Part shown: in pieces, positions 34,813 to 43,880 of the stretch | Numbering within the stretch: position 1 is the first letter of the stretch | Layout: each line of letters begins with the position of its first letter | From: Bradyrhizobium tropiciagri | GTDB taxonomy: Bacteria; Pseudomonadota; Alphaproteobacteria; Rhizobiales; Xanthobacteraceae | Direction: 5' to 3' | Assembly: GCF_001189845.1 (NCBI RefSeq) | Contig: NZ_LFLZ01000002.1 | Location: forward strand, 268,138 to 332,137 | Length of the DNA: 64,000 nucleotides | Translations under genes and position numbers: made by a program | The notes under the pieces: model-generated | Told to the model about the DNA's origin: nothing | What the model saw: the letters and a program-made list of their open reading frames with translations, nothing else | Database searches by the model: none

Positions 34813-35221
34813 GGCCCTGCCCCTCCTCTGCGGCGGCGACTTCGTCCGGCTCCGGTGGCGGCACGGGCCGCGGCGGCGTAGCGTCGGCAATCCGCTCCAC
34901 CGATCCCGCGATGGTGCGCAGCGGCGTGCTGAAGTCCGGCAGGTCGATCATCGCGAGCAGCAGGCCGGCGATCCAGAAGATGTGCATGTGGGTGAACAGC
35001 GAGATCAGGCCGAGCACGGCGACGATCTCGAACTGCAGCTTCTGCGACTTGTGCGCCATCCGCTCCGGCAGGCTGTGCAGCTTCCAGTACAGCGTGCCCA
35101 CGTACAGGACAGTCACGACCAGGAAGATGCCCATCACCACCATCAGGGTGTCGTCGCCATCGGGACCCGGAACGAAGAACGGCAGATGGTGAGGTGCTGC
35201 CGGGTGCATTTGTCCGTTCAC
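34805..35221 (-). CDS. Small inner-membrane partner protein of the HlyD-type gene
   Basis: The GTG at 35221 has GGAGG seven bases upstream, better than the ATG at 35209; it gives 138 residues. Two membrane segments are visible (LMVVMGIFLVVTVLYVGTLY and IVAVLGLISLFTHMHIFWIA) and a Pro/Glu-rich C-terminal tail. Arrangement and topology resemble the E. coli yiaW-yiaV pair (DUF3302 + HlyD). The similarity is by layout and partial sequence only. Confidence 0.65.
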   Translation of the reverse strand: MNGQMHPAAPHHLPFFVPGPDGDDTLMVVMGIFLVVTVLYVGTLYWKLHSLPERMAHKSQKLQFEIVAVLGLISLFTHMHIFWIAGLLLAMIDLPDFSTPLRTIAGSVERIADATPPRPVPPPEPDEVAAAEEGQGHA

Positions 35222-35345
35222 GATCGTCCCTCCAACCCGAAGAGCGAGGGCCATGCGTGGGCCCGTGGAGGTATGGTTCCCCAATGCTGGCGCTTTATCA
35301 AGGACCGTAGTTCCACGGGTAGATCAGTTGCACGTCCGGGTATGG

Positions 35346-35802
35346 CTACTTCGCGCGCCGGAAGATGGTCGCTGCCACTCCACCACCCGATGCGTGCGGG
35401 TCTGTGAAGCACAGCTCATCCCCGGCGATGACAAACGCTCGCTTGTTGTGCTTTCCGTCCCAATTCGGAAATGTTTGCGCGCTCGACCTGAAACGTGAAG
35501 CTCCTGTCCGCCTCGTCGACGACGTAAGTGCCGAAATGAGCCAGGCTTCCTGCTACGACTGCCTCATTCTCATCTGCGGTACCCATGCAACGGTTACCGG
35601 ACGCGAATTTGGGTAGGTCAGCCGCAATAAAGATGATCGAATATCGTCCGTTCGCATCAAACACCAGCGAGCCTTTTGCATTTGGGCCATAGGCATCGGA
35701 CTTCTTGCCGTCCCGCTCGGTTACAACGGAAACGAGGGTCCATGTGCCTATCAGGTTCTTAGCGTCGTCACTGACCGCGCGGTTGGACTCAGGCGTGACC
35801 AT
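35346..35802 (-). pseudogene. Lipocalin-like domain protein, frameshifted
   Basis: From the ATG at 35802 (AAGGAG upstream) the frame reads LIGTWTLVSVVTERDGKKSD and SLVFDANGRYSIIF, typical of the lipocalin_5 family. It runs correctly up to FTFQVERAN. An extra base at about 35472 then breaks it. In the other frame FPNWDGKHNKRAFVIAGDEL followed by CFTDPHASGGGVAATIFRRA is the usual end of the family and stops at 35346. The repaired protein has 151 residues, the family's usual size; without repair it ends at 128 with an unrelated tail. Confidence 0.8.
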
Positions 35803-35807
35803 GATCG

Positions 35808-36800
35808 CTATTCTCCTTTTCGTCCGCCGAGGGCCCTGTTGAGGGCAGAACCTCGCGCGGCAACGATGGCACGGATGATTTCAGGGGTCAGATAGATTGG
35901 CAACTGAACGAGAGCGAAGTAGAGCCATGTCAGCTCGGGCAGAGATGATCCATACTGGGCGGCAGCCATAAGTCCGACGTTGCGATGTCCGGTCGCAAAA
36001 CCCGTTATGAAAGCTTCGTCCGCGCCCATGCCTCGAAGCACAACCATGGCGATCCCCAGACTGCCGAGCGCGACAATGAAAGCGATTGCGGACAGGCCGA
36101 GCAGCAGGAGCGGTTCGCGGAATATCCTGACGACGACGCCATCGAACATGGCGAGACCGAACAGTGCAAAGACCAGCAAGTTGATGCCGGCGAGTTCGTG
36201 GCGATACGCCTCGAGACGCGCGCGTCCGAGCCACAGTCTCAGACCGGCCGCGGCTAGTGCCGATCCGCCGACCATGACGAACAGGTTGCGGCCGAGGACG
36301 AAGCTATCGACGGGAACGGCTGTCCCGGCAACCCAGCTTACGAGAAAAGGCGCGGTGAACGGCTGGATGGACATCGTGGTCAGCAAGACCAGGACCGGGA
36401 AAGTCACCTCTATGCCGAGCACCACCGCCACCGCCGGGGTGGCCATGATCGGTGCGGCTCCGGCCTGCAAGCTCAACGCCAGAACGAACCCGGGATCGAA
36501 CCGGTCTCGACCGACCACGTTCAAGATCGCCCAGAACAGGGCCGGAATGACCAGCATCACCCAGCCGGTCGCGGTCAGCAGTCGGAGAGGCCGTGTGAGC
36601 TCTTGCCTTGCATGGCTCAGATCAAGCCGGGCAAACGCATTGACGAGAAATACCGCGATCATCAACGGCAGCCCCGGCCTGAGCGCGACACCCAATCCCG
36701 GAAAAATCACGGGAACGAACGCAGCGACGCACAGCGCGATGCTCATTCCCCTCGCGCCTTGCATCCCCACAACAGACAGCAGGGTTCGCAGCCTGCACAT
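35808..36800 (-). CDS. Integral membrane transporter of the bile acid:Na+ symporter (BASS)-like superfamily
   Basis: A 330-residue polytopic protein with about ten membrane segments and no signal peptide. The motif FITGFATGHRNVGLMAAA near the end and the two-fold repeated layout fit BASS/AEC-type carriers. The ATG at 36800 has GGAGAGGG upstream and is preferred over the open frame extending to 36836. It sits between the LuxR regulator and the lipocalin-like gene on the same strand, six bases from the latter, so the three form one operon. Substrate unknown. Confidence 0.7.
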   Translation of the reverse strand: MCRLRTLLSVVGMQGARGMSIALCVAAFVPVIFPGLGVALRPGLPLMIAVFLVNAFARLDLSHARQELTRPLRLLTATGWVMLVIPALFWAILNVVGRDRFDPGFVLALSLQAGAAPIMATPAVAVVLGIEVTFPVLVLLTTMSIQPFTAPFLVSWVAGTAVPVDSFVLGRNLFVMVGGSALAAAGLRLWLGRARLEAYRHELAGINLLVFALFGLAMFDGVVVRIFREPLLLLGLSAIAFIVALGSLGIAMVVLRGMGADEAFITGFATGHRNVGLMAAAQYGSSLPELTWLYFALVQLPIYLTPEIIRAIVAARGSALNRALGGRKGE

Positions 36801-36835
36801 CCACCCTCTCCCCTGGCAAGACGTTATCGGCAGCA

Positions 36836-38062
36836 CTAGTCGGGAGGTCGGGTTTTCAACGAGGGCGGTCCAGCTTCGGACGAATGCATGACGGGCGGCA
36901 AGAACTGGGCCGCGAGACGCATCAAGTCGGATTGGCGCGAAGTCCCGGTCTTCTCGAACACTTTGGCAATATGGGTCCGAACGGTGGTCATTGCTGTCCC
37001 CATGGTCCTTGCCGTCTCCGCCGGCGTCCGGCCGGCGAGCAGCGAGCCGAGCACGCGCGTCTCTGCGGACGTCAAACCAAACAGCGATGCCAACGACTCC
37101 GCGGGGATCGCAGTGCGCATTTCCGACGTAACGAACAGAGCCGCGCTCGCGCGTAACGCGATGCGTTTGCCTCGATTGCCGCCGGCTAGTGGCAGCACGT
37201 GAATCAGAGCGGGCGAGCCATCGGCCCGCGGCGCCGGCAGACCGATTCCGAGCTTGCCAACGGCAGCCTCATTGGCCGCAGCAGTTGCGACGGCGGTTCG
37301 AAGTGCAGCTGATGTTTGCGGCGATCCGGTTCGCAGCTCGCCTCGATGGGAGCTGATCGGCGAGCCGGATTTGAGCATCGTCTCCGCCGCACGATTGGCA
37401 TGGACGATTTTTGTCTCATCATCGAGAAGAACGATACCGGCCTGGAAGAGATCAAGTGAAGCCCGCAGCGTTTCGGCTTCGATCGCCTGCTATTTTGAGC
37501 ACATCGCTGATCGTCACTGCGCGCCGAATGTGCGGCGCCAGCAGTCTCATGATCGCCAGATCGCGCTCGGTTATTTTACCGAGCTCTTGTGACGCCACAC
37601 CCCGAAGGCGCCGATCCGGCTGGGCTGGCGCAGCGGTGTCATCTGGATGGTGTCGATGAAGCCCAGCGGCTCAGCCCATTCGCGATAGTAGCGCGACTGA
37701 ACGAACTGCTCCGGAATATCGCGCAGAGCTGTCAGCGGCTCATCGATCGGCCGTTCGTGGAGGTCGGCGACGCCATCCCAAAGTCCGGCGAGCTCGGTGG
37801 CACAGATTTGGATCTTCTCGAGCCACTCAGGCTCGTAGTTCCAGTGTTCGCGAATGAGCGAGGAAAGTGAGTTGAGGTCATGAGCCCCAATGATCCCGGC
37901 AGCACAATTTGTTGCCTGGCATACTTCGCGAATGGCATTTGGCCATTGTCTTGGATCGATGGCGCAATCGTAGATGGCGCCGACAACGTGTGAAAACTCG
38001 GTGATGGAAGCAATGTCTTCGCGCAATGCCGACTCCCAAACTAAGCGGGCTCTCCGAATCAA
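36836..38062 (-). pseudogene. LuxR-family regulator with two compensating frameshifts
   Basis: The N-terminal part (FSHVVGAIYDCAIDPRQWP, about 38014-37958) and the C-terminal LuxR helix-turn-helix (LTSAETRVLGSLLAGRTPAE then TARTMGTAMTTVRTHIAKVF) are in the same frame, but a stop at 37571 lies between them. The connecting segment KITERDLAIMRLLAPHIRRA followed by VTISDVLK is in another frame from ~37583 to ~37488. After that IEAETLRASLDLFQAGIVLL resumes the first frame. One deletion near 37585 and one insertion near 37486 explain this. The original start is uncertain; 38062 is only a TTG. Confidence 0.75.
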
Positions 38063-38398
38063 ATCTTTTGAGCGTTCGGCTCTCTATTGGGCCCAATTCA
38101 GCGGTGGATCGCGAAATTGCACGTCCACACCATTTTGCTGAAGGCCTCATCAACTTGAATGATGCCACAGCGTCGCGACCAGGCACAATGGCTCACATAC
38201 GGCGCGGGAGCCGCGGTGACGGCTTACCCGGTCCGCACGCGCGAAGATGAGACAGTAGTCCTGACGTGAGAGGAAGTCGGGCGAGGCAACGCACTTGCCC
38301 GAACGAATACGACACCGGCGCGACTGGCATCGAGATCAGCACATCATGTCCCACAGCGGGCCAGTGTCGGAAGGAGCACCGTCGCAGGAGACACCGCA
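38063..38398. other. Intergenic interval, nothing recognised
   Basis: 336 bases between the LuxR pseudogene and the DUF1127 gene. I see no coding sequence, strong hairpin or repeat; it must contain the promoters of the flanking divergent genes. Confidence 0.5.
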
Positions 38399-38695
38399 AT
38401 GAGCACAACGCACGCCACCACGTGGCTGGAACGAACATCCGTATCGCCCCGGCACATCGCCAGCTTCATCTCGAAATATTGGGATGACTATCTGGAGCGC
38501 CGCGAACGCAAAAGACTGTACGCCAACCTGGCCAATTTGAGTAACAGGGAGCTGACCGATATCGGCATCTCGCGCAGCGAGATCGACTACGTCGCGTCTC
38601 ACCGAGGCACCGACCCGCGAGGCATCCGATCCAGCGAATGGCTGCGATATTTGCCGACGGTTGACGGTCGGATCGAGCCCATCGACCTTGGATAG
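38399..38695 (+). CDS. DUF1127 small protein
   Basis: A 98-residue protein; GGAG eleven bases upstream of the ATG. The middle third (YLERRERKRLYANLANLSNR then ELTDIGISRSEIDYVA) is a DUF1127 domain, an Arg-rich helical module. In other alphaproteobacteria such proteins affect RNA turnover and phosphate or stress responses. The N-terminal 35 and C-terminal 20 residues are outside the domain. Confidence 0.82.
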   Translation: MSTTHATTWLERTSVSPRHIASFISKYWDDYLERRERKRLYANLANLSNRELTDIGISRSEIDYVASHRGTDPRGIRSSEWLRYLPTVDGRIEPIDLG

Positions 38696-38822
38696 GGGCA
38701 GAACCCGAGATAGCGGCCCGGCTGAGTGACGGCTGGTTTTCTCATATCAACCGATGTCCTGGTGATCAGGGCACGGCTGGGAGGTAGGTAAAACGAACGA
38801 ATTTGCCACTGAGGAGATTTCA

Positions 38823-39122
38823 ATGTCGATCGTGCAATTTACCCGATTCAAGAGCGACAAGTCCGAGGAAATGATCAAGACCGCCAAGGAGGCGAAGGCC
38901 ATTTTCGAAAGACATGGTGCCGAATTCCTCCGGTTGTCGCGATTCCACACCGGCGCGTGGGCCGGGGAGTGGTTGGCTGTCACGCGCTACGCCAATTGGG
39001 AAGTGTACGGCAAGGTTCAGGAGGCGGTGTCGAAGGATCCGGCCTTTGCAGGGCTCGTCGCGCAGATGCGCACCATTGCAGAATTGACGGGCCGCAACAT
39101 TGCGGTCGGCGTCGATCTCTGA
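38823..39122 (+). CDS. Small alpha/beta-barrel-like protein, unknown function
   Basis: A 99-residue soluble protein (MSIVQFTRFKSDKSEEMIKT, WLAVTRYANWEVYGKVQEAV) whose pattern of alternating strands and helices suggests a dimeric ferredoxin-like (ABM/EthD-like) fold. GGAG lies upstream of the ATG. The family is not recognised with certainty, and it is not clearly linked to the DUF1127 gene 127 bases upstream. Confidence 0.65.
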   Translation: MSIVQFTRFKSDKSEEMIKTAKEAKAIFERHGAEFLRLSRFHTGAWAGEWLAVTRYANWEVYGKVQEAVSKDPAFAGLVAQMRTIAELTGRNIAVGVDL

Positions 39123-39316
39123 TCGCCGCGGGCCGCTCCAGCAATCCAGATGCGGTGACCGGCCACGAATTATCGTGACAGTGCATTCAATGCGCCAGGC
39201 GCGAATTGGGTGTGCTGTCACTGCAATCTCGTCTTACGTCGCGAATGGACATGCCCAGACGCGTCAGTCGTTAGGCCTCGATAATTGGTCCCGTCTGTAT
39301 GCAGGGGAGAATTGCC

Positions 39317-39586
39317 GTGTCAGCCCAACATTCGCAGCGCTTTCCGGGAGACCTCGACCTCACGATGCGCGTCCTTCAAGTCGATCCTTCCTGGTATGAG
39401 GACCATTGGCTGAAGGAGCGCAAGCCGCCAGCAGCCGGCATGGTCGCCCGGAATCTTCCGACGATCATGTCCTGCCTTCGCTTGGCTTGTGATCGTGCGG
39501 CCTCGGTCCGGCGAACTGCATCAGCGATTGTCCTCCGATCAAGAACTGATCCTGAATCGGCCGCGCCTCAGCGATATCAGCCCTGA
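39317..39586 (+). CDS. Possible small protein, unknown function
   Basis: A GTG at 39317 with GGGGAG seven bases upstream opens an 89-residue frame (VSAQHSQRFPGDLDLTMRVL, then QVDPSWYEDHWLKERKPPAA). The first half looks protein-like while the last 40 residues are Arg/Ser-rich and may be out of frame. The intervals 39123-39316 and 39587-39699 show nothing else. Confidence 0.35.
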   Translation: MSAQHSQRFPGDLDLTMRVLQVDPSWYEDHWLKERKPPAAGMVARNLPTIMSCLRLACDRAASVRRTASAIVLRSRTDPESAAPQRYQP

Positions 39587-39699
39587 GCCACGAACGGGTC
39601 GTGGCAGCCCCAAATGCCGCGACAACACGCTCCGCATGGACGCAGCCCGATTGCTGCGTCCCCCGGATGCCAACCAGCATCGCTGCGTCTCGCGTGTGC

Positions 39700-40911
39700 T
39701 CAGCGCGACGCCGTGCTGATGTTCTCGCCGAAGAACTTCCAGGTCTTGCCGTCGAACTTCGCGAGCTTGAACGTGTCGAAGGTGGAATAGTTGGTCGGCG
39801 ACACCGAGACCGTGATGCCGGGAAGCAACAGCGGCAGCGAGACCTTGCTCAGGTTGGTGGCCTGCTTCAGCAGGTTCTCGCGCGTCAGCTCGTCGCCGCA
39901 GTTCTTCAGGATGATGGCGGTGAACTGCGCGGAGAGATAGCCGATCTGGTTGCTGCCATCGATCGGATTGCCTTCGGGATACCACTGCTTCATGAAGGCG
40001 AGATAGTCCTGCACGCCCTTGTCGGAATCCCAGGCCGGATCGCCCACCACCTTGGTGGCGAGCGCCGTCATCAGCCCGGTGGATGCTTCGAGGCCCGCGG
40101 GCTCGAGCACACCGCCGATCGAGCTGGAGACCGACACGATGAAGTGCGTCGGCTTCCAGCCGAGATCGGCAACCTTGCGGATCGCCTGCGCGCCGAATTT
40201 CGGCGTCGTGATCGTCATCAGCACGTCGGCGCCCGCAGCCTTCAGATTGACGATCTGGGAATCGATCGTGGGATCGGTCACCTCGTAGCTGAGCTCCTTG
40301 ACGATGAGACCGGCCTTGTCGCCGAGCGCCTCCTTGAAACCCTTGAGATAGTCCTTGCCGAAGTCGTCATTCTGATAGATCACGCCGATCTTCGCGCTCG
40401 GCAATTCCTTGAGGATGTACTTGCCATAGATCTTCGCTTCCTGCGCATAGGGCGGATAGAACGGCGTGGTCCACGGAAACTCCTTCGGATCGTTCCACTT
40501 CGAGGCGCCGGTGGAGATCAGAAGATGCGGGATCTTCTTGCCGTTCAGATATTTTTGAATCGACGAATTGGTCGGCGTGCCGAGCGAACCGATATTGGCA
40601 AGGATCTCATCCTGCTCCACGAGCTTGCGCGTCTGCTCCACCGTCTTCGGCGGGCTATAGCCATCGTCCATGCTCAGCAGCGTGATTTTGCGGCCGTTGA
40701 TGCCGCCCTGGCTGTTGATCATCTTCCAGTAGGCGGCTTCGGCCCTGCCCTGCGTGCCATAGGCCGAGGCCGGACCACTGTAGGGCATGGTCTGCCCGAT
40801 CTTGATTTCGGTATCGCTGGCGCCGGGATCGTATTTCTTGTCGGCACCAAGAACCGCCGACGTGGAAGCAAGGCTGAGCGCGGCGATCGCCGCGAGCGTG
40901 ATGCAACGCAT
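39700..40911 (-). CDS. Branched-chain-amino-acid-type ABC binding protein (Peripla_BP_6)
   Basis: A 403-residue exported protein; ATG at 40911 with GGGGAG upstream. Signal peptide MRCITLAAIAALSLASTSAV, then the LivJ-like core: IKIGQTMPYSGPASAYGTQG, GGINGRKITLLSMDDGYSPP and KIGVIYQNDDFGKDYLKGFK. No permease or ATPase gene is adjacent, so it is an orphan component. LivH/LivM permeases are encoded 22 kb away but likely have their own binding protein outside the window. Ligands of the family include amino acids, amides and aromatic acids. Confidence 0.88.
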   Translation of the reverse strand: MRCITLAAIAALSLASTSAVLGADKKYDPGASDTEIKIGQTMPYSGPASAYGTQGRAEAAYWKMINSQGGINGRKITLLSMDDGYSPPKTVEQTRKLVEQDEILANIGSLGTPTNSSIQKYLNGKKIPHLLISTGASKWNDPKEFPWTTPFYPPYAQEAKIYGKYILKELPSAKIGVIYQNDDFGKDYLKGFKEALGDKAGLIVKELSYEVTDPTIDSQIVNLKAAGADVLMTITTPKFGAQAIRKVADLGWKPTHFIVSVSSSIGGVLEPAGLEASTGLMTALATKVVGDPAWDSDKGVQDYLAFMKQWYPEGNPIDGSNQIGYLSAQFTAIILKNCGDELTRENLLKQATNLSKVSLPLLLPGITVSVSPTNYSTFDTFKLAKFDGKTWKFFGENISTASR

Positions 40912-41026
40912 CTTGTTCTCCCCATTCGCGCCGCTGTTTGCCGCGGCGTCCGGCGAGATAATGATCATGCCCGCGCGAGATGTCGACCCCTCATGCCGGG
41001 CCATCAACCTGCGTTGGCGTCGAAGG

Positions 41027-41638
41027 TCACAGCCCGATCCAGCTCATCACCGCGCCGAACGATGCCCAGAGCGTCCATCCGAGCCCGAGCAGGCAAATCA
41101 GCGCCGCCGCCATCGCGACGGTGAGCAGCAGACCGTCCTCCTGCAGATAGGCGATCGCGATCAGCACGACCACCATTCCCGGAATCACGTTGACCAGCGG
41201 CAGCGGCCAGCCTGCCGAGAAAGCCAGCAGAAACACCACCAGACCGACGAGGCGGTCGATTACGTCGCGACGCGCATCCCAGCGCGGCCGGCTGATGCGT
41301 TCGATCGCCTGCAGCATCGGGCGGACAAAGACGGTGAACCGCTTGAAGCGCTTGAAGTCGAACTGTCGCTTCGAGAGGAATCGCGGAAACGCCGGCGCGC
41401 TGCGGCCGAGCATCATCTCGACCGCGGGAAACAGCAGCGCCAGCGTCGCGATCGTCGCGACGCCGGGAATGATCACCAACAGCCCCAAAAGCAGCAGGAG
41501 CAGGCCGAACGACCGCTTGTCTAGGTTGCTGAGGAGCCATTCGAGATCGACGGGGCCGTCCGGTGCTTGAGCGACGAGTTCCTCAAGAAGCTGGGACGTG
41601 TGCGTGGGGGCCAATGGGGCTCCGGACGAGGGGGACAT
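41027..41638 (-). CDS. exoD: ExoD-family membrane protein
   Basis: A 203-residue protein with a soluble N-terminus and several membrane segments (SFGLLLLLLGLLVIIPGVAT and, later, AGWPLPLVNVIPGMVVVLIA). The arrangement matches ExoD, which in Sinorhizobium affects exopolysaccharide synthesis and alkali tolerance. It stands alone and is divergent from the gene at 41703. Confidence 0.85.
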   Translation of the reverse strand: MSPSSGAPLAPTHTSQLLEELVAQAPDGPVDLEWLLSNLDKRSFGLLLLLLGLLVIIPGVATIATLALLFPAVEMMLGRSAPAFPRFLSKRQFDFKRFKRFTVFVRPMLQAIERISRPRWDARRDVIDRLVGLVVFLLAFSAGWPLPLVNVIPGMVVVLIAIAYLQEDGLLLTVAMAAALICLLGLGWTLWASFGAVMSWIGL

Positions 41639-41702
41639 GCCTGCAAAGTGGTCAGACTCGGCGTCATTTGCAACTGCTGGCGAAGCGGACTAGGAAGCAT
41701 AG

Positions 41703-42230
41703 GTGACCAACGATTCCGATCAGGCATGGGACCGCCATGCGCCGACAAGCCCGATTCCTGCCGCTCGCCGCCGCTGGCCGTGGTTCCTGCTGGTGATCGT
41801 CGTCGCCTGCGCGGGCGCCGGGGGCGTTTACGCCTGGCCCCAGATCGCACCACTGGTTCCGTCCCTCGGCAACGCCGCGGCCAGCGACAAGGCGGCCGCA
41901 GGCGACAAGGAGACATTGCCGGATCTGCTCGCGACCCAGCAGAAGCTCGAGGATGACATCGGCGCGCTCAGCAAATCGGTGGCCGACCAGCAGGACCAGT
42001 TGAAGACCATCGTCGACCAGCTGGCGGCCCTGACCTCGAAGGTCGACGCGCTACAGCGCCCCGCTCTGGCTCCGATGCCGGCACAGGCGGTCGCCGAGCA
42101 GCCGCATGCACCGGTCGCGCAGGCCGCCCCGAAGCCACGAAAGCCGCCGGTTCGGGCGCCTGCGCCCAAACCGTCAGGTCCGATTTCGACCGGGGGTGCG
42201 CCGCTTAACGTCGCCCCCAGCGATCGCTGA
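41703..42230 (+). CDS. Single-pass membrane protein with coiled coil and Pro/Ala tail
   Basis: A 175-residue protein starting at a GTG with AGGAAG upstream. It has one membrane segment (WPWFLLVIVVACAGAGGVYA), a predicted periplasmic coiled coil (LATQQKLEDDIGALSKSVAD and on to residue ~118) and a Pro/Ala/Lys-rich tail, an architecture of envelope-spanning adaptors. No known family recognised. Divergent from exoD. Confidence 0.65.
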   Translation: MTNDSDQAWDRHAPTSPIPAARRRWPWFLLVIVVACAGAGGVYAWPQIAPLVPSLGNAAASDKAAAGDKETLPDLLATQQKLEDDIGALSKSVADQQDQLKTIVDQLAALTSKVDALQRPALAPMPAQAVAEQPHAPVAQAAPKPRKPPVRAPAPKPSGPISTGGAPLNVAPSDR

Positions 42231-42297
42231 GTCGGCGTCAGCACGACGCCGTGCCGCGACATGTCGACGGCGTCGCGGCCACGTTTGCGACGGCAAT

Positions 42298-43019
42298 TTA
42301 TCCGCGAGGCCGCTCCATGCCTGCCCGCTTGATCGCCGCCAGCAAGAGAGCGGTATCCGAGGAAAGGAAATCGATCAGGCGTCGGGCCGATTCAGGCGCG
42401 GCGGAGTCGCTGACAACAGCGGCCGTGAAGGTTTGGACAAGCTGAAGGTCCGGAGGCAGCAGACCCACGACGTCGATGCCGGTCTCCTGCACCAACTCGC
42501 TGGTCGGCCCGATCGAGAGATTAGCCTTGCCCGCTCGCAGCGCTGCGGCGGCCTCGGTGCCGCGCGCCTCGAGGGTGAGCGTCACGGTGTCCGGCAGGTT
42601 CAGCTTCGGGAAGACCTTGTCGCGAAAAAACTGCCCACTGGTGCTGCTTGGCGCCACCACTTGGCCTGCGTCGATCAAGGCGTTTCTGAGCGCGGCAGCG
42701 TTGCCGATGTCGGGCTTGGGCGAGCCGGCCCGAACCGCGGCGGCGAGAGGCGCCGTCGCCAGGCCAGATTCGGATCCGGCACGAATCCGGCCGTCTTCGT
42801 TCAACCCTCGAAGTCCCTCGCGCGACAGGATCACCACGTCCGCTTTGGCGCCGTGCGCAAGCTGATGCCGGATGGTTTTCGGACCGGTGCCCTCCGACGC
42901 TCCGGATCCGGTTTCCACCTTGATGCCGGTGCTGCGCTCGAATTCAGGCAGCACCTCGCGGTAGACCGCAGCGAAACCGCCCGAAATGATGACCTTGATC
43001 GTGCGGGCGGCCGGTCCGC
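42298..43019 (-). pseudogene. Periplasmic substrate-binding protein (SBP_bac_11, ModA-like) lacking its 5' end
   Basis: The chain AARTIKVIISGGFAAVYREV then LPEFERSTGIKVETGSGASE and later STSGQFFRDKVFPKL is a ModA-like binding protein, homologous from the mature N-terminus on. In frame it starts directly after the stop codon of the dienelactone hydrolase gene. There is no ATG/GTG/TTG before the GTG at 42954, and no signal peptide can be encoded because the upstream DNA is the hydrolase C-terminus. If translated from 42954, a 218-residue cytoplasmic protein without its first strands results. Likely a 5' deletion. Confidence 0.65.
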
Positions 43020-43814
43020 TTATTTCTGCAGGTTCGCGGCGAACAGCTTGGCTGCCTCGGCCTTGGATTCCTGATCGGCCTTGGCGTCGTATCGGAGCGG
43101 CAGGTTGAACTTCTTGCCGAGCTCGGTGGATTCGGGGTTCGTGAAGGCGTGCACCGCGCCGGGATATTCGATGATCCGGTAATCGGCCTTGGCCGCGTCG
43201 AAATCCTTCTTCAGCGCGTCGTACTGTTCGCGCTTCACGAACGGGTCATCCGCGCCGTTGAGAATCAGGATCTTCGCCTTGACGGTGCCCGGCGCCGGTG
43301 CGGGAGTATTCAGGCCGAGCGTTGCGTGGAAGCCTGCAACGGCGGCAAGATCGGCGCCGGTGCGTGCCATGTTCAGCACCACCGCGCCGCCGAAGCAGTA
43401 ACCGGCTGCGCCGATCCGCTGCGGATTGACGGAAGGCTGCTTGGCGAGTTGCTCGCGCGCGGCGTTGAAGCGCTGCTCCATCACCTTCGCATTCTTCATC
43501 ACCGACCCGGAGAGCGCGCCGGCGTCCTTCGGGTTGTCGGCGGTCTTGCCGTCGCCGTACATGTCCGCGATGAAGGCGACATAGCCCTGCTCCGCGAACT
43601 TCTTCGCCTCGTTATGCATATGCGGGGTGATGCCCCACCATTCGTGCACCATGACGATGCCGGGCCGCTTGGCCTGGGTGGCGTCGTCATAGACCACGAA
43701 ACCCTTCATCGTGGTCTCGCCGTCCGTATAGGTGACCGGCTCTTCCTTCACCGCAGCGTGCGCGATCGCGACCATTGCGACGGCGCAAAGTGCTCCCACG
43801 ATGATCGTTCGCAT
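43020..43814 (-). CDS. Exported dienelactone hydrolase family protein
   Basis: A 264-residue alpha/beta hydrolase with a signal peptide (MRTIIVGALCAVAMVAIAHA). The Cys-Asp-His triad of the family is present: GYCFGG (Cys140), NGADDPF (Asp190) and GAVHAF (His222); HEWWGITPHM is the usual oxyanion segment. Its periplasmic location is unusual for a catabolic dienelactone hydrolase, so another ester may be the substrate. It lies 66 bases downstream of the formate dehydrogenase alpha gene. Confidence 0.88.
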   Translation of the reverse strand: MRTIIVGALCAVAMVAIAHAAVKEEPVTYTDGETTMKGFVVYDDATQAKRPGIVMVHEWWGITPHMHNEAKKFAEQGYVAFIADMYGDGKTADNPKDAGALSGSVMKNAKVMEQRFNAAREQLAKQPSVNPQRIGAAGYCFGGAVVLNMARTGADLAAVAGFHATLGLNTPAPAPGTVKAKILILNGADDPFVKREQYDALKKDFDAAKADYRIIEYPGAVHAFTNPESTELGKKFNLPLRYDAKADQESKAEAAKLFAANLQK

Positions 43815-43880
43815 GCTGACCTCCCGCTGTTTCGGCCGACCAGGACGGGCCGACTGTATTTCATATTCCGTGCCGGACGA

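Noticed and set aside
33349..34881. Open frame of 510 codons on the plus strand
   Set aside because: Antisense to the HlyD-type gene and running into a palindromic repeat.
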